NCBI RefSeq assembly: GCF_014898055.3 | Contig: NW_023605083.1 | Span: forward strand, 69,123,715 to 69,187,714 | DNA: 64,000 nucleotides | Origin: Talpa occidentalis | Lineage: Eukaryota; Chordata; Mammalia; Eulipotyphla; Talpidae | Direction of reading: 5' to 3' | Part shown: piece by piece, positions 1-11,220 of the stretch | How positions within the stretch are numbered: the first letter of the stretch is position 1 | How the letters are laid out: each line of letters starts with the position of its first letter | The notes under the pieces: generated by a model | Databases searched by the model: none | What the model was told of the DNA's origin: nothing | Seen by the model: the letters and a program-made list of their open reading frames with translations, nothing else | Made by a program: the position numbers and the translations under genes

Positions 1-2580
1 TAAATTTACATAGAAAATGTATTCCATTTCCTCCCACATTTTTTCAGTTCAGTTCAGTTTTGTTCACTTTAAACTTGAGATCCCAGTGGGAATGGCAGAT
101 GGAGAGTGTGTATAAAGGGTCACTTACTGTGTTAAAAGGTACTGAAGTGGATGCTGACAAATTAAATCCACTGGTTTTGCATGTGGAGGTTTTTGGTGAC
201 TTTGCCTACACAGAGCCCAACATGATGGCTATAAAAAGCTAAGTGGAGTGGGTCGAAGATGGAAGATGAGGAACTTTAGCTAGCAAGTGAATAATGTTGG
301 GAGGGGAGAAAAATGAGACAGTAGCAAGAGGGTAATGGGAGGTCAAGAGGAATTCTTTAGTTTAATGGGTAATACTCTGTTCTGTGTGCTAGTAGAGAAG
401 GAGAGATTGATATTGCTAAAGAGAGGAAAAGGGGAATAAATGCAGAGGACAAGCTCTCACAAAGGAAAGAGGGAATAAGATCTGGAGCTCATTAAGAGGG
501 ACTAAGTTTTGAAAGTAGAAAAGGGTCTGAAAACAGGCAGAATGTGCAAGAGTAAATCATTACAACTCCTAGAAATCTGACTGTAGAATTGAGGCTTCCC
601 AAGGGGACAGGGAGATGGGTCCAAGGGACTGTAGTGAAAGATTCTGGGTTCCTTGGTGATGGGTGAGGTGTGGTGACTTACACCCGAAGCAGTGTGATTC
701 TGCACCCTAATCACATGCAGTATTTTAAGCCAATAATATGTAAAAAGTACAATTTTTTAAAATAGAAACAGGAGGCTGTGGATTTGTTGAGAAATGAACA
801 AGTTGCATTTTGAAGGCTTCTACTTTCCTAAGTAGAAGGCTTCTACTTTCCTACTTTCCTAAGGCTTCTACTTGTACAGTAACTTCCTTGGCAGCTTCTT
901 CTGTGATGTTATTAAGCAGTAGGTGAGTTGCTTTCTTGCTATTTCCAAAAAGTAGACTTAGGAAATTAGTAACAGACACGGGGGGAGAATAATAGCAATG
1001 ATTTATTTTACCACTCCAACTGCTACTTTTATTGTTGTTGCTTTTGTCATCACCACCTGTGTTTCAGCTTTCATTTATTAGATTTGCTATGATTTATTTT
1101 GTTTAAACTTCACATTGTACCTATCAGGTGCATACTATTTTCCCACATTTTTATGAAGGAGGAAAATGAAGGTTGCAGAGCCAGAAAGAGAACGTTATTC
1201 CTGAAGCTAAGAGAGGAATTTCAGGTTGGTATAATCAACTGTGGCAGGTACTAGAGTGGGAATAAAAATCATTTTATTTGGATTTTGTTCCTTCACAAGC
1301 TTCAGTTCAGCTTGTCATTGAATGAGTACCAGGGATTAATACAAGAATGATCAGAAAAAATGTGACTCAATGCATATGTCACACTGCTAATGGGTCTGCT
1401 CTTTATCTTTAGTCTCTGGTTTTCTGCTATGGATGATATTATGCTTGGCTGATGAACCCAGCGGGGTGGAATTTCTGGGTTGACTGAAGGAAATAGAGAT
1501 GAGAGAGAAGTTGGACTTGTCTTTTCTGTTGTCTGGTGTGAGAATGGAAACTTGAAGTTGTCTGCAACTCTTGACTGCTTCACACTGAAGCATGATGCTA
1601 GGAACATTTTTGCATCTAAATACAATTCAAAGAGAACACAAGTGCATCTCTGTCCTTCTGTCTCACAGTTCATGCACAAGACTGATGCAGAAAGAAGAGA
1701 GTGCCTTGTAGGAACAACCCAACCACTCACCCCAAGTGAAATAAAAGCAGGGAGGAGCCCAATTAGGGTGGAGAACTCTGAGTGCCTTGGTGTTAAGTGT
1801 GGCATGGTGTCATACAACAGAAAAGGTGTGATATCTTATACCTCTGATACATATACAGTGTTATGAACAAATGTTGCCTAAAAAAAAAATCCATTGTATT
1901 TAAGTCTATACTGAAATTTTGGACAGCTATTTCTTGTTTAATTTTGCATTTGAGTCAGGCAAGGCAGATTTTTTTCTTGCTTTTTCTGGGGGAAAATTCA
2001 GGTCAAGCCCTGAAGCTGGCTATTGGCAGAATAAGGATTGACATGCAGGACCTAAAGATTCTGCACTTTTATCTATCTCACTGTAGTTCTAGAAATCTAG
2101 TCCTTGCTTCCCTTCTTCCTCTACACCTTTGGCATAATGATGACTCTCCCACACTCCTGTCTTACCTCCTGAGTCTTTTGGACTGAACTCTTGAGACAGA
2201 ACACTAGGAATGGCTTTCTGGGAATGTGCCAAATTTCCTTCCCTTTTCCCTGAAGAGTGTTGTGTCTGCCTTCCTTCCCAGCTCTGTTGAGTTCTTCCCA
2301 TGTACTTGTATTCTATTGAAAATATTACCATTCCTTATCTTTCTTCATCCCCTTCCTGAATAGCAAAACTACCAACCTGGCAAGGTCTTTTAGAAAACTT
2401 AGGTAATAAATTAATTGTCATAAGAGACTATTTTCCCCTTAACGTCATCTTGAGATCAAAATCATCTTCTATCTTATTTCTTAAAAAAAAAAATAAATAA
2501 AGTAAAATAGTCACTTTATTGGGTTTCTACTCTGAACCAGGATCTTGGGAAGACATACAAAAAGAGCAGAAAAAAAGGAA
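1..2580. other. Unassigned intergenic or intronic sequence
   Basis: No gene is supported here. The reading frames are short, lack recognisable domains and partly overlap on opposite strands. The one small structure I see is a local tandem repeat around 815-875. Splice-like or promoter-like signals cannot be separated from background. Confidence 0.5.
815..875. repeat. Short direct repeat of a GGCTTCTACTTTCCTA-type unit
   Basis: The phrase AAGGCTTCTACTTTCCTA recurs three times, in whole or part, within about 60 bp, with ACTTTCCT also doubled in the middle. It looks like replication slippage in otherwise unique DNA. Confidence 0.7.
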
Positions 2581-2584
2581 GCAG

Positions 2585-2775
2585 CCTGTACTGAGTGGTT
2601 GCAATATCTTTCACATTATAAATATGTAACCTCTTTTCTTCACATCCTGATAAAATAAGTATTGCTATCCTTATTATATAGAGGTGGAGACTGATTCTTA
2701 GAGAGATTCAGTAACTTGTTCAAGTTACACACAGCTAATAAATGAAATAGAATTTTAACCAGGTCTATGTAACTC
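2585..2775 (+). repeat. MIR-like SINE fragment (ancient)
   Basis: The text runs in the typical MIR order: low-level TATTGCTATCC..., a 'GAGGTGGAGACTGA' block, 'AGAGAGATTCAGTAACTTG', then 'ACACAGCTAATAAATG'. This matches the known MIR core and 3' half in the plus orientation with many substitutions. It is a mammal-wide old repeat with no coding role. The adjacent younger SINE inserted just at its end. Confidence 0.65.
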
Positions 2776-2788
2776 TAAAATAGGTACT

Positions 2789-3060
2789 GGGGCCTCCCCC
2801 ATGGTGCAGCAGGTTGAGCACAGCGCTGTGAAGCTGTCTGCAGCCTCTGCATTGCATATTCGATTCCCGGCTGGCCAGGGAGATTCCCACATGGCGTGGC
2901 AGACCTCTCCTGTCACGTCTGCTGCTCCCCTCAGCAGTGTCTTTAGTCCACCTGCCTGTTCTGCTCCCTGCTCTGTCTCTGGTGAATCCTCTCACCCTCC
3001 TGTACCTCTGACCTGTACCCCGGTTCTTGCATAAATAATCTTTAAAAAAATTTAAAAAAA
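2789..3060 (+). mobile_element. tRNA-derived SINE, older subfamily
   Basis: The head reads GGCCTCCCCCATGGTGCAGCAGGTTGAG, an A-box-like region. It is followed by a B-box-like ATTCGATTCCCGGC, a body with CTCAGCAGTGT and CTGTCTCTGGTGAATCC, and a tail of ATAAATAATCTTTAAAAA. It is flanked by the direct repeat TAAAATAGGTACT at 2776-2788 and 3061-3073, which is exact over 13 bp. The body has the older-type 'GGCTGGCCAGGGAGATTCCC' block. Confidence 0.9.
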
Positions 3061-3229
3061 TAAAATAGGTACTTTCTCCTGTGTAACACTCTGCCTTCCT
3101 CAGAGGAACAAGACAACACTTCTGCCTCCAAATATATTAAACACTATTGGTTAAATGAATCTCATATGTGAGTCTCATATGCATGAATGTAACATGAGTA
3201 ATTGTTAGTTGCATAGGTGTTGAATTCAG

Positions 3230-3450
3230 AGGAACCACCATATTAATTCTGTCTCTGCCACCTTTTGGCATGTGCTAAAATATTTTCTAAATGTCACTAC
3301 ATTTTCTAAATGTCCTCATTTTTAGGTGGGGATAAAATGTATCTAACATATTTATAGATTGTTTAAATTATATAACTCATGTTGGGTATTTAGCTCAGGT
3401 TAAGCATTACAGGTTAAGCATTCAATAAATGGTAAATATTTGTCAGTACT
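3230..3450 (-). repeat. MIR-like fragment
   Basis: It reads in reverse-MIR order: TCTCTGCCACC..., 'CCTCATTTTTAGGTGGGGATAAAATG', and ends with a 'TTCAATAAATGGTAAATA' phrase. It is diverged, so boundaries are approximate. Confidence 0.45.
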
Positions 3451-4755
3451 AATATTAATGGTGCAGAAAGGATGAATGTGTGAAGTGCCAGAGAAACCAG
3501 AGGTCATGGCCACTGGTGAAATTTCCCTGGGGAATGCAAGGGAGAGGCTACACAAAGAGCATCACTTTTGAATTAGACATGCAAGAACGACTGAAGGTTT
3601 TCAGTGGGAGAGGGCATGTCAGGTAAACTTACACTGGCCAGCTGGAGCTACAGAAGGCCAAGCTAAGGCCCTGAACACCAGAGGTGTCTGGACTTCATTA
3701 TATGAGCCAAAGGAAACCTTCTAGAATCTGTGAGTAAGGGAGTAAGTTGATGCTGCAGGTTTCAATGATACTATGTCTCTGGGGTGGTGCAGGGTCTCCA
3801 CATTCCAGGAGTCTTCTCTCTCCCTTCTTCGTTCCCTGTGCGTAGTCATGCCCTGGGTTCTGGGCATCTCAAGCTCCAGAATTCAGAGGGCCTTGGGGTG
3901 GGATGAAGAGAGATACAGGGAGAATGAACAAATCACCAGAGGGAAAAATGCATCTCCCAGGAGACCCAAAGGATTTACCCTCACTGTCTTACATGGAGAA
4001 AATGAGAAAAACAAGGAGCACATTACAAACAAGAACATGTGTATGCATTTATTAACATTTCCAAAGTGGATTTAATTTTCAGTGTGCATCCCGCCTACAC
4101 AGAGCCCGGTACGTTTCATCTAACCTCTCGTTAAGTTGCGTGCAAGCCATCTTTTTAACGTGTCCTCTGGGGAAATCTTCAAACACAGTCTAGAATCTCA
4201 TTTATATATGGTACTCTTTCAAAATGCTGTTTACAGTCATTCTTTGATGAGACCCTGACCACATCACCACTACACACATTTTGTGCACACAAAAGTTACT
4301 GCTTGACGCCCCCTCCCCTTTTATTGGAACAACAAAGGACTTTCCATGGTGAGGGGCACCTTGAAAGAGCTGAAGCAAAATAGGTGAGCTTGGGGACCAG
4401 GGACACTTAGTTTAGTTCCTGGCTCAACATTAACTTGATGTTTTATATAGAACAGGGTGTATCTACTCTCCGAGGCAGAAGATCACCATTTACAAAAATT
4501 GGACAATGATAGTAACTACCTTATTTTGTTGTTGCAGAATAACTGAAACAGTGGCTACAGAGCACATAGTAAGCACATAATAAAACTCAATAAATTGTGT
4601 GGCTATTCTTAATTATGTCTTCAGCATATTATTATTATTAATTCTAGAACTGAGTTCCAGCATTGGGTCTATCAATTATCAGCTAATTCCTAAATGTGTC
4701 TGAGCTTTAGTTCTATCATGTAAATGGTGTCAAATTGTAAACATTTAACTCAATA
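3450..4755. other. Unassigned sequence
   Basis: I see no convincing coding region, young repeat or RNA gene. A 100-codon frame at 3773-4075 has no recognisable domain and ordinary composition, and is most likely chance. Confidence 0.4.
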
Positions 4756-4759
4756 TTGC

Positions 4760-5010
4760 AGTAGGACTAAATAACAGCGGTGAATACTTATTTAGTATTT
4801 TCTTTAAATGCCAGGATACCCATTCCAAGCAATTTACATGATTTATTTTTGAATAACGAAATGAAGTAGGCATTGTTCTCATTTTATAGATGAGATGGTT
4901 TTGGTATGATAGATTAAATAATTTGACAAAATGCCCAGCTAACATGGGTTGGATTAATATTCAAAACCAGGGGGCGAGACTCCAGAGTTTGTTTTACACA
5001 TTCAGCTGCC
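4760..5010 (+). repeat. MIR-like fragment
   Basis: It contains a 'GGCATTGTTCTCATTTTATAGATGAGA' block followed by 'AATTTGACAAAATGCCCAGCTAACATGGG' and a final 'CCAGAGTTTG'. This is the order seen in the plus-strand MIR core and tail. Confidence 0.6.
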
Positions 5011-5086
5011 CTGTTCCCTGACACAGCAGGGTTACAAGCATTCTGCTTGGTTCCTTCTGCTAGGCTGATTTGTAATGTTATTTTTT

Positions 5087-5353
5087 AAAGATTTATTTAC
5101 TTATTTATTTATAAAAGAACAGGGGTACGGGTCAGCTTTGTGGGAGGGTGAGAGGATTCACCAGAGACAGAGCAGGGAACAGAACAGGCAGATTGACAAA
5201 ATACACTGCTGAGGGGAGCAGCGGGCGCAGCAGGAGAGGTCTGCCTTACCATGGGGGAGCCTCGCCGGCTGGCCGGGATTAAACTAGCGTTGCAGAGGCT
5301 GCGGGCAGCTTCACAGCGCTGTGCTCAACCACCTGCGCCACCAGGGGAGGCCC
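5087..5353 (-). mobile_element. tRNA-derived SINE, older subfamily, reverse
   Basis: In reverse orientation it starts with a poly-T/TTTATTTA tail and carries AGAGACAGAGCAGGGAACAGAAC, CACTGCTGAGGGGAGCAG and the tRNA-like head ending GGGGAGGCCC. The flanks share an imperfect direct repeat, TGTAATGTTATTTTTT at 5071-5086 and TGTAATACTAATTTTTT at 5354-5370. Confidence 0.87.
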
Positions 5354-5374
5354 TGTAATACTAATTTTTTCCAC

Positions 5375-5814
5375 CCCCCTCCCTCCTAGATCCTGGAAGA
5401 AAATCTGGCCTCTGTAGTCTGAGAAGAACAAGGGGAGGATAAAAGTAAAATTAACAAGACAGTGCAAGGTGTGAATAAAGTGAAGATAATTACCATGCTC
5501 AGAGAACCAACTGGGAGCTGTTGTGCTTAGTTTGGGATAAGGAAAAAAAAAAAAAAAAACAAAGCTGGAGAATTGAACCAGTTCTTTGCCCTCAAAGAAC
5601 TTTAAATCTAGTAACAGAAATGACATTCATGCAATGATGAAAACACGTTTAGAGACGGGACTTAAGGAATGCTATAGACTTAGGGGAAATTATATTTATT
5701 TCTGTAAGATAGTAAATATATAATTATCACAAAATACTGATAGAAAAGAGACAATTAAGAGCTACCAAAAACATATGTGGATATATTCTGTAATATCCCT
5801 CAAGTATAAAATTT
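5375..5814. other. Unassigned sequence
   Basis: A/T-rich unique sequence with an A-run near 5547-5562. No gene or repeat family is recognised. Confidence 0.4.
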
Positions 5815-5914
5815 CAAAGCTGAGGCACAGCAAAACTGAGATTCAAACCCAGCCTATCAGGCTGAAGAGTCTGCTCTCTCAAATACAGTGTTTACTGAAG
5901 CCAAACTTTGTACT
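5815..5914 (+). repeat. MIR-like 3' fragment
   Basis: The phrase GCTGAGGCACAGCAAAACTGAG, followed by ATTCAAACCCAGCCTATCAGG and AGAGTCTGCTCTC, is the usual MIR 3' end. It is cut on its right by the SINE cluster. Confidence 0.6.
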
Positions 5915-5947
5915 TTAATGCCTTTTTAAAAGATTTATTTATTTTTA

Positions 5948-6482
5948 TTATTTTTTAATTTTTAAAAAATATTTATTTATTTATGCAAGCACTGGATACA
6001 GTCAGAAGCACGGGAGGGTGAGAGGATTCACCAGAGCCAGAGCGGGGAGCAGAACAGGCAGAAGGACCGAAGTACACTGCTGAGGGGAGCAGCGGGCGGC
6101 AGGAGAGGTCTGCGCGTCATGTGGGACTCTCGCCGGTGGCCGGGGATCGAACTGGTGCTGCAGAGACTGCGGGCAGCCTCGCAGCCCAGCACTCACCAGG
6201 GGAGGCCCTATTTTTTAATTTTTTTTAAGGTTTATTTATTTATTCATACAAGCACAGGGTACAGTCAGAAGAGCTGGAGGGAGAGAGAATTTACCAGAGT
6301 CAGAGCGGGGAGAAGAGCAGGCAGACCACGAGGTACACTGCTGAGGGGAGCAGAAGGCGGCAGGAGAGGTCTACACATCATGTGGGACCCTCACCTGGTG
6401 GCCGGGGATCAGACCGGCACTGTAGAGGCTGCGGGCAGCCTCGCAACCCAGAGCTCAAGCGCTGTGCCACCAGAGAGGTCCA
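5948..6482 (-). mobile_element. Middle SINE of the nest, younger subfamily
   Basis: It is inserted into the tail of the outer SINE. The duplicated target is the tail sequence at 5927-5947 and 6483-6503, about 20 bp and exact. The body (about 6224-6482) has the younger 'GGTGGCCGGGGATC' signature and 'TACAGTCAGAAG'. Its own tail is split by the innermost SINE. Confidence 0.85.
5964..6208 (-). mobile_element. Innermost SINE of the nest, younger subfamily
   Basis: A complete reverse SINE, slightly shortened in the head, inserted in the tail of the middle SINE. The TSD is TATTTTTTAATTTTT at 5949-5963 and 6209-6223, exact over 15 bp. The body carries younger-type GGTGGCCGGGGATCGAAC and CAGTCAGAAGCACGG. 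Confidence 0.85.
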
Positions 6483-6756
6483 TAAAAGATTTATTTATTT
6501 TTACACAAGAAGCGGGTACAGGCCAGATGCATGGGAGGGTGAGAGGATTCACCGGAGACAGTATGGGGAACAGAACAGGCAGACTGCCTGAAATACACTG
6601 CTGAGGGGAGCAGCAGGCGAGGCAGGAGAGGTCTGCCGTGCCATGTGGGATTCTCGCTGGCCAGGCGGGATCGAACCTGTGTTGCAGAGGCTGCGGACAG
6701 CTTCACAGTGCTGCACTCAACTGCCTGCGCCATCAGGGAGGACCTTAATGCCTTTT

Positions 6757-7014
6757 CATATAAATAAATACAAAAGTATTATACATTCATTTTAGAAAAT
6801 AGAGAACAATTCAGACAATTGTGATGAATCACTCATATAATCTTGCAGATTCTCTAACAGAATATAATTTCCTTCAATAAAGTAATACAGTATCTTTATG
6901 AGTGTAGATATTTTTACGATTTTTTTCATTGTTATTTCAGATACTAAGCATTTGATGCATGTAAACACAGTGCTTTTGCTTCTCTGCATCAGACATACTC
7001 AGGGCCTTTGCCCA
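6757..7014. other. Unassigned AT-rich sequence
   Basis: No repeat family or gene is recognised with confidence. Confidence 0.35.
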
Positions 7015-7245
7015 CTAGTCATCTTTAATCTTCCCAAGCTTCTCTTCTGGACTGTCACATGACACAGTCTCTTGCTTTCTTCACCTCTCTGCAACATTGT
7101 CCACCTGGTCAGAAGCCTTCCCAGGTTCCACTATAAGCCCTGTAAGATCAGGGTCTTTGTTTGCTCCCCAACCTGTTTCTAGAATCTAGTTTAGCTTCTG
7201 ACACATAGTAGGCACTCAGTAATATTTGCTGAATGATTGTAATAT
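7015..7245 (+). repeat. L2-like LINE 3' fragment
   Basis: It ends with 'TTCTGACACATAGTAGGCACTCAGTAATATTTGCTGAATG', the typical last part of L2, preceded by 'GTAAGATCAGGGTCTTTGTTTG' and a C/T-rich stretch. It is old and diverged. Confidence 0.6.
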
Positions 7246-7803
7246 TGGGGAAGCCATTATGTTTCCCATTCAGAAGTCAAAGGAACTAAAAAATTGGCAG
7301 CGAGTGGGCTTGCTTATGGCTAGTAAATAGCAGAGAAGGGCACCATGCCAATTTTCCTAATTCTTAACCACAAGCCTTCTCCCACTCAGCGTCCTTCTGC
7401 CTCTAATGTAATTGGCTCTGCGAAGAGGGCCAGCACTGCTCGTCAGAAAGCTCTGTCAGTATAACATGCCCAGTAAATGGATCTGGGTCCCGGTACTTAA
7501 GGGGAAAAAATGCAGTGTTGAAAGATCAGCCTCCTATTTATCTTTTTGAGGGCTCCATTTTTGGAAATGCTAACAGGAAGAAAATAAATTACTCCAACTC
7601 AACCACAGGAAGTATAAGCCTTTCCTTTGTTCCAAGGAGTGGACTTTGTTGCACTTAGCCGACAGAATGCCCTTGAGGCCTGAGCTCCAGCCCCACTCTG
7701 CGACCCTGCGTGGGCTCAGTCTCCCTAGAAGGCAGGATGCGAGTGTCTATAATATGTTGAGCTGGAGCTAGCAAGGCCACCTCACAGCCTTGTGATGCTG
7801 CCA
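7246..7803. other. Unassigned sequence
   Basis: No coding region or young repeat is seen in this stretch. Confidence 0.35.
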
Positions 7804-7816
7804 CATTTTAGGTTCT

Positions 7817-8111
7817 TTTTTTAAGATTTATTTATTTCTGCATACAAGAACTGGAGTACAGGCCATAAGTGCCGGGAGTGGAGTGGGGTGGGGTGGGTGT
7901 GGCGGGGAGTTGAGAGGATTCACCAGAGACAGAGTAAGGAACAGAACAGGCAGACTGAGCTACACTGCTGAAGGGAGGAGCAGGAGAGACAGGAGTGGTC
8001 TACAGTGCCATATGGGTAGCTCCCTGGCTGGCCAGAGATCGAACTTGTGCTGCAGAGTTGAGGATAACTTCACAGTGCTGTGCTTAACCCCCTGTGCCAC
8101 CAGGGAGGCCC
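7817..8111 (-). mobile_element. tRNA-derived SINE, older subfamily, reverse
   Basis: The reverse SINE has a TTAAGATTTATTTATTT tail, the GAGAGGATTCACCAGAGACAGAG body and a head ending CACCAGGGAGGCCC. A G/T-rich expansion of GGGGT units sits near 7876-7915. The TSD is CATTTTAGGTTCT at 7804-7816 and 8112-8124, exact over 13 bp. Confidence 0.9.
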
Positions 8112-8124
8112 CATTTTAGGTTCT

Positions 8125-9139
8125 GAGCACACTCGGTGCTCTCCCCAGGCACATCTTTGGGGAAAGGCAGACACATCTTTGGGGGTGGGGAGGAAACACA
8201 CCCACACTGGATGGAGCCATTGGTGTCAGAGGAGCAGCAGATCCGGGATCCCAATGTGGTTCGATCCTAATTTGGTTCTCACATAGGTGGGAAAGAAAGC
8301 ACAAAAAATAAGACCCTGTTGCCAAGGTTTTTACAAATAACAAAATTCATTGCCTTTTTCCCCTTAAAGGCAACAACCAGGCCCGAAGATAATGTGAGCC
8401 AAAATAAGTATGTGGAAAAGTTCTCTTGCTGCTGCTTCTAGCAGTTTTTTGATCTCTTTCTCTCACTTTACACTGACTGTCAAATGGTCTATCAAGAGGT
8501 TAGTTTGTAATTAAACTTAGCTCTAATTGCTGGAACAAGTTACTAATTGTGTTCTTAAATCCTTTTATTCTATACCCTAGAAACCAGTGCATTCTAGCCT
8601 TTAAATTCTAGTGGTTTGAGAGAATCACATAAGTACAGCTTTTAGCAGAAATTTTGTTCATTTGAAGCTTTTACCCAGAGCATCAATCAAGAAAACTAAA
8701 AAACATGAAACCAATTGGTGAAGGGAGTAATCCTCTCACCACAAAGATAACAAAATAAATTTGAAGAAATGTTCTGTCTTCTCGTCTTCTCTTTCTGCCA
8801 AGATAGTGCCATATTAAGTAATTAATTTACATATTGCTCCTATATTCAGGAATCTGTCCACCTATAATTGGGGTTTTGTATGTTTAAAGGTTCAGTCAGG
8901 CACTTTTGAGGTGTGGAACATCTTTGAAACCATTCAAATCCTTTCAATGACTCATCAAATATGGGAAACAATGTGAATGATGCACGTGTCAGTTTAATTG
9001 GGGTTTGAGTGATGCAGAGTAAACAAAACAATGAATCTGAAAAAGCAGAACTTGGAACAACAACAGAGAAAAGACATTAGTTAAGACAAGACGTGATTGA
9101 GTATGTGGTCTGTGTCATGCTGGCAGAGAATAGAGCTCA
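8125..9139. other. Unassigned sequence
   Basis: Ordinary AT-rich sequence. Frames of 61-75 codons here show no domain. No repeat is identified. Confidence 0.35.
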
Positions 9140-9361
9140 AGAAGTTTAGAATGTCTTTTTACAGCTGAGTAGTATTCCATTATGTTCATATTCCATTATC
9201 CGCATCTTGCCTGTCAGTGGGCACTTAACTCGTTTCCAGACCTTGACTATTGTGAATAATGCTGCAGCGAACATAGAGGTTGACATGTCCTTTCAAATTA
9301 GTATTTTTGTATTCTTGCGATAAATATCCAGATGTGAAATAGCTGGATCACATGGTGTATC
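9140..9361 (-). mobile_element. Ancient L1 ORF2 C-terminal fragment, reverse
   Basis: It contains the reverse complement of the L1 segment encoding the MEYY-type region ('GAGTAGTATTCCATTATG'), then 'ATTGTGAATAATGCTGCAGCGAACATAG' and 'GAAATAGCTGGATCACATGG'. Many changes and missing pieces make it non-functional. It appears to be cut on the right by the putative LTR. Confidence 0.8.
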
Positions 9362-9872
9362 TGTCGGGGAATGGGGATGCATAGAGAAGTCGTGTCAAGT
9401 GTGGTCCTAGGTGAAAACTAGATTTTGGGTCTAGTCATAATGTAGTATTGTAGGGTAAATGGTTTGGTAAATGGTTATCAGGCCTTTCTGCCCTCCCACC
9501 ATTAGGGTTGCCCTGCCTGATGGGGCACCTGCAGTTGCTACATTGTTGTAAGCTGACTTGTTTACTTCTGTGGGCCACTGGGACATGGGAGGAATATTGA
9601 GATAGTCACCAGGAGAACAGAAGCAAGAGAACCAAGAAGCAAGAGAAGAAAAAGAGGCAGGAGAGAGAAGGGGAAAGAGAAGCCCAGAGTGAAGACTTGC
9701 TGGGGGCTTGGAGGCCTGACAGGCTCCTAGCCCCTGGCCCCCTGCCAGCCGTGTCCCTGGCTGCTGCAATGCATGTAAAGCTCAATAAAAGCCACCGAGG
9801 GTTCCAAGACTCTCCTTTACCCCCTCTGCCGGATCGTAGAAATCCTGCTCTGTGCCCATTCATGTCCCTACA
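9362..9872 (+). mobile_element. Putative solo LTR of an endogenous retrovirus
   Basis: A 511-bp block begins TGTCGGGGAATG and ends CATGTCCCTACA, so it has TG...CA ends. It has a purine-rich centre and an AATAAA at about 9784, where a U3-R-U5 LTR would carry its poly-A signal. No gag, pol or env sequence adjoins it. A clean target duplication is not visible: GTAT lies next to both ends but is offset. The purine-rich stretch at 9615-9690 could also be simple repeat drift, so family assignment is left open. Confidence 0.45.
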
Positions 9873-10769
9873 GGTATATACAGAGATGGAATTATAATCT
9901 GTATACATGAAATTTACATAAAGTTATAAATCAGTGCTATTTCAGTAATCTCTCTCTTTTATTGTTTTATGTGTCACTTTACATTGGGACAGTACGGTTG
10001 GCATTTTGGTTGTATCTCCTCATTTTTTCATGATCCCTCCCCCAATAAATCCTTGGATATTGGATGGTGGTGACAACATCCTGTTCTTCATTGCTTTAGT
10101 ATATTAGAGTGACCTTGTCCACTCCTAGCCTCTAGTCGTGGTGAGATGGTTCCTGGGTCAAGGATGAGTCCCCAACTCACCCAGATCAGGTCAATGAAGG
10201 CAAGTGAACCTCATCCAGAACTCTGTCTTCATCAGCAGAGAAGCCCATGCACTCTCCTGCTGCATTTAAATGTGGACGTGAAATTCCAAGGAACAGATAG
10301 CTTTCATATATTTTTCTACCCAGAATCTTTTGGAGTATTTGCTAACGTAGGGAAATTTCATATAATGTTGGTCATTGTTATGTAAAGTTGAAAATTCTGA
10401 CTGATGAAGTCTGGGATAATTAAGGGTCATCTTGTTTCCACTAGAGACACTGGCCAGAGGATGAAATTGATACCACAGTTCATGTCAGGGAGAATGGTGA
10501 CTTCATCAACTTACTTGATCAAACTTTACCTAAAATTTTATTTCTTATTATTGCTTTTCTTAAGTTCTTCAGCTACACGAGTCAATAAAGCCCCCTTTAT
10601 TGTTTCCAAAGGCATTTGGTGAGTATGCATTTTGTGGCAGGACCAGGTAGAGCAATGAACAAGAGGTCCCCTTTTTCCAGTGTGAGAAGAAAGGAAAGGA
10701 AGCAAACAAGTGGACAGGAAGATAGGTAGAAAGACCAGACTGAAATGGAGGGTACTGATTCCCTAATAT
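9873..10769. other. Unassigned sequence
   Basis: No recognisable gene. The frames at 10146-10385 and 10404-10622 are short and domain-free. Confidence 0.35.
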
Positions 10770-11220
10770 TTCCATTATCAAGAACTGGGTGTTCTAACCC
10801 ACAGATGGTCATTGCCACACAGTTCTGGAGGTTAGAAGTCCAAGGTCAAGACTTCAGCAGGATTGGCTCCTTCTGAAGATCTTGAAAGGGAATTAGGTCC
10901 TAGCTTCTCTCCTAGACAGTGCTGGCTTGCTGGTGCCCCTGTGTGTTCCTGGACTGGTACATGCATCCTCATCACTCCTGCCTTCACCTGCACATGGTGT
11001 TCTCCCACATCTACCCATTGTCTGTGTTGTATCTGTCTCTATGTCCAATTTCCCTTTATATAAGTTCACCCCACTCTATTGACCTCATCTTAACCAATTA
11101 TAACTGAAATTGCCCTATTTCCAAATAAGGTCACATTCTGAGCCACTGAGGGCTCAGACTTCAATGTCCTATGACTTTTTGTGTGCTTGGGACAGCAATT
11201 AAACCCTCAACACAGAGTAA
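10770..11220 (-). mobile_element. MLT1-like MaLR LTR (ancient), reverse
   Basis: Read on the minus strand it follows the known MLT1 order: a start near TGTTGAGGGTTTAATTG, then TGACCTTATTTGGAAATAGGG, TTAAGATGAGGTCAATAGAG, a central PuG-rich block, and AGAAGGAGCCAATCC near CCAGAACTGTGTGGCAATG. This is a solo LTR-like relic with no internal retroviral genes next to it. Boundaries are approximate. Confidence 0.75.

Larger units (their letters stand above)
5927..6744 (-). mobile_element. Outer SINE of a three-level nest, older subfamily
   Basis: The tRNA-like head lies at 6744 and the body runs down to about 6504. The poly-A tail then appears twice, at 5927-5947 and 6483-6503, because another SINE landed in it. 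The outer TSD is TTAATGCCTTTT at 5915-5926 and 6745-6756, exact over 12 bp. The body carries the older-type ACAGGCC/GGCCAGGCGGGATCGAAC signature. Confidence 0.88.

Noticed and set aside
1302..1866. 171-codon minus frame and overlapping 128-codon plus frame
   Set aside because: The two frames cover the same DNA on opposite strands, have no recognisable domain, signal peptide or family motif, and the region shows no exon-like evidence. Chance opening is more likely.
5927..6744. Possible CRISPR-like array or tandem satellite from three similar blocks
   Set aside because: The blocks are complete SINEs, each with its own target-site duplication and nested order, and there are no short spaced repeats.
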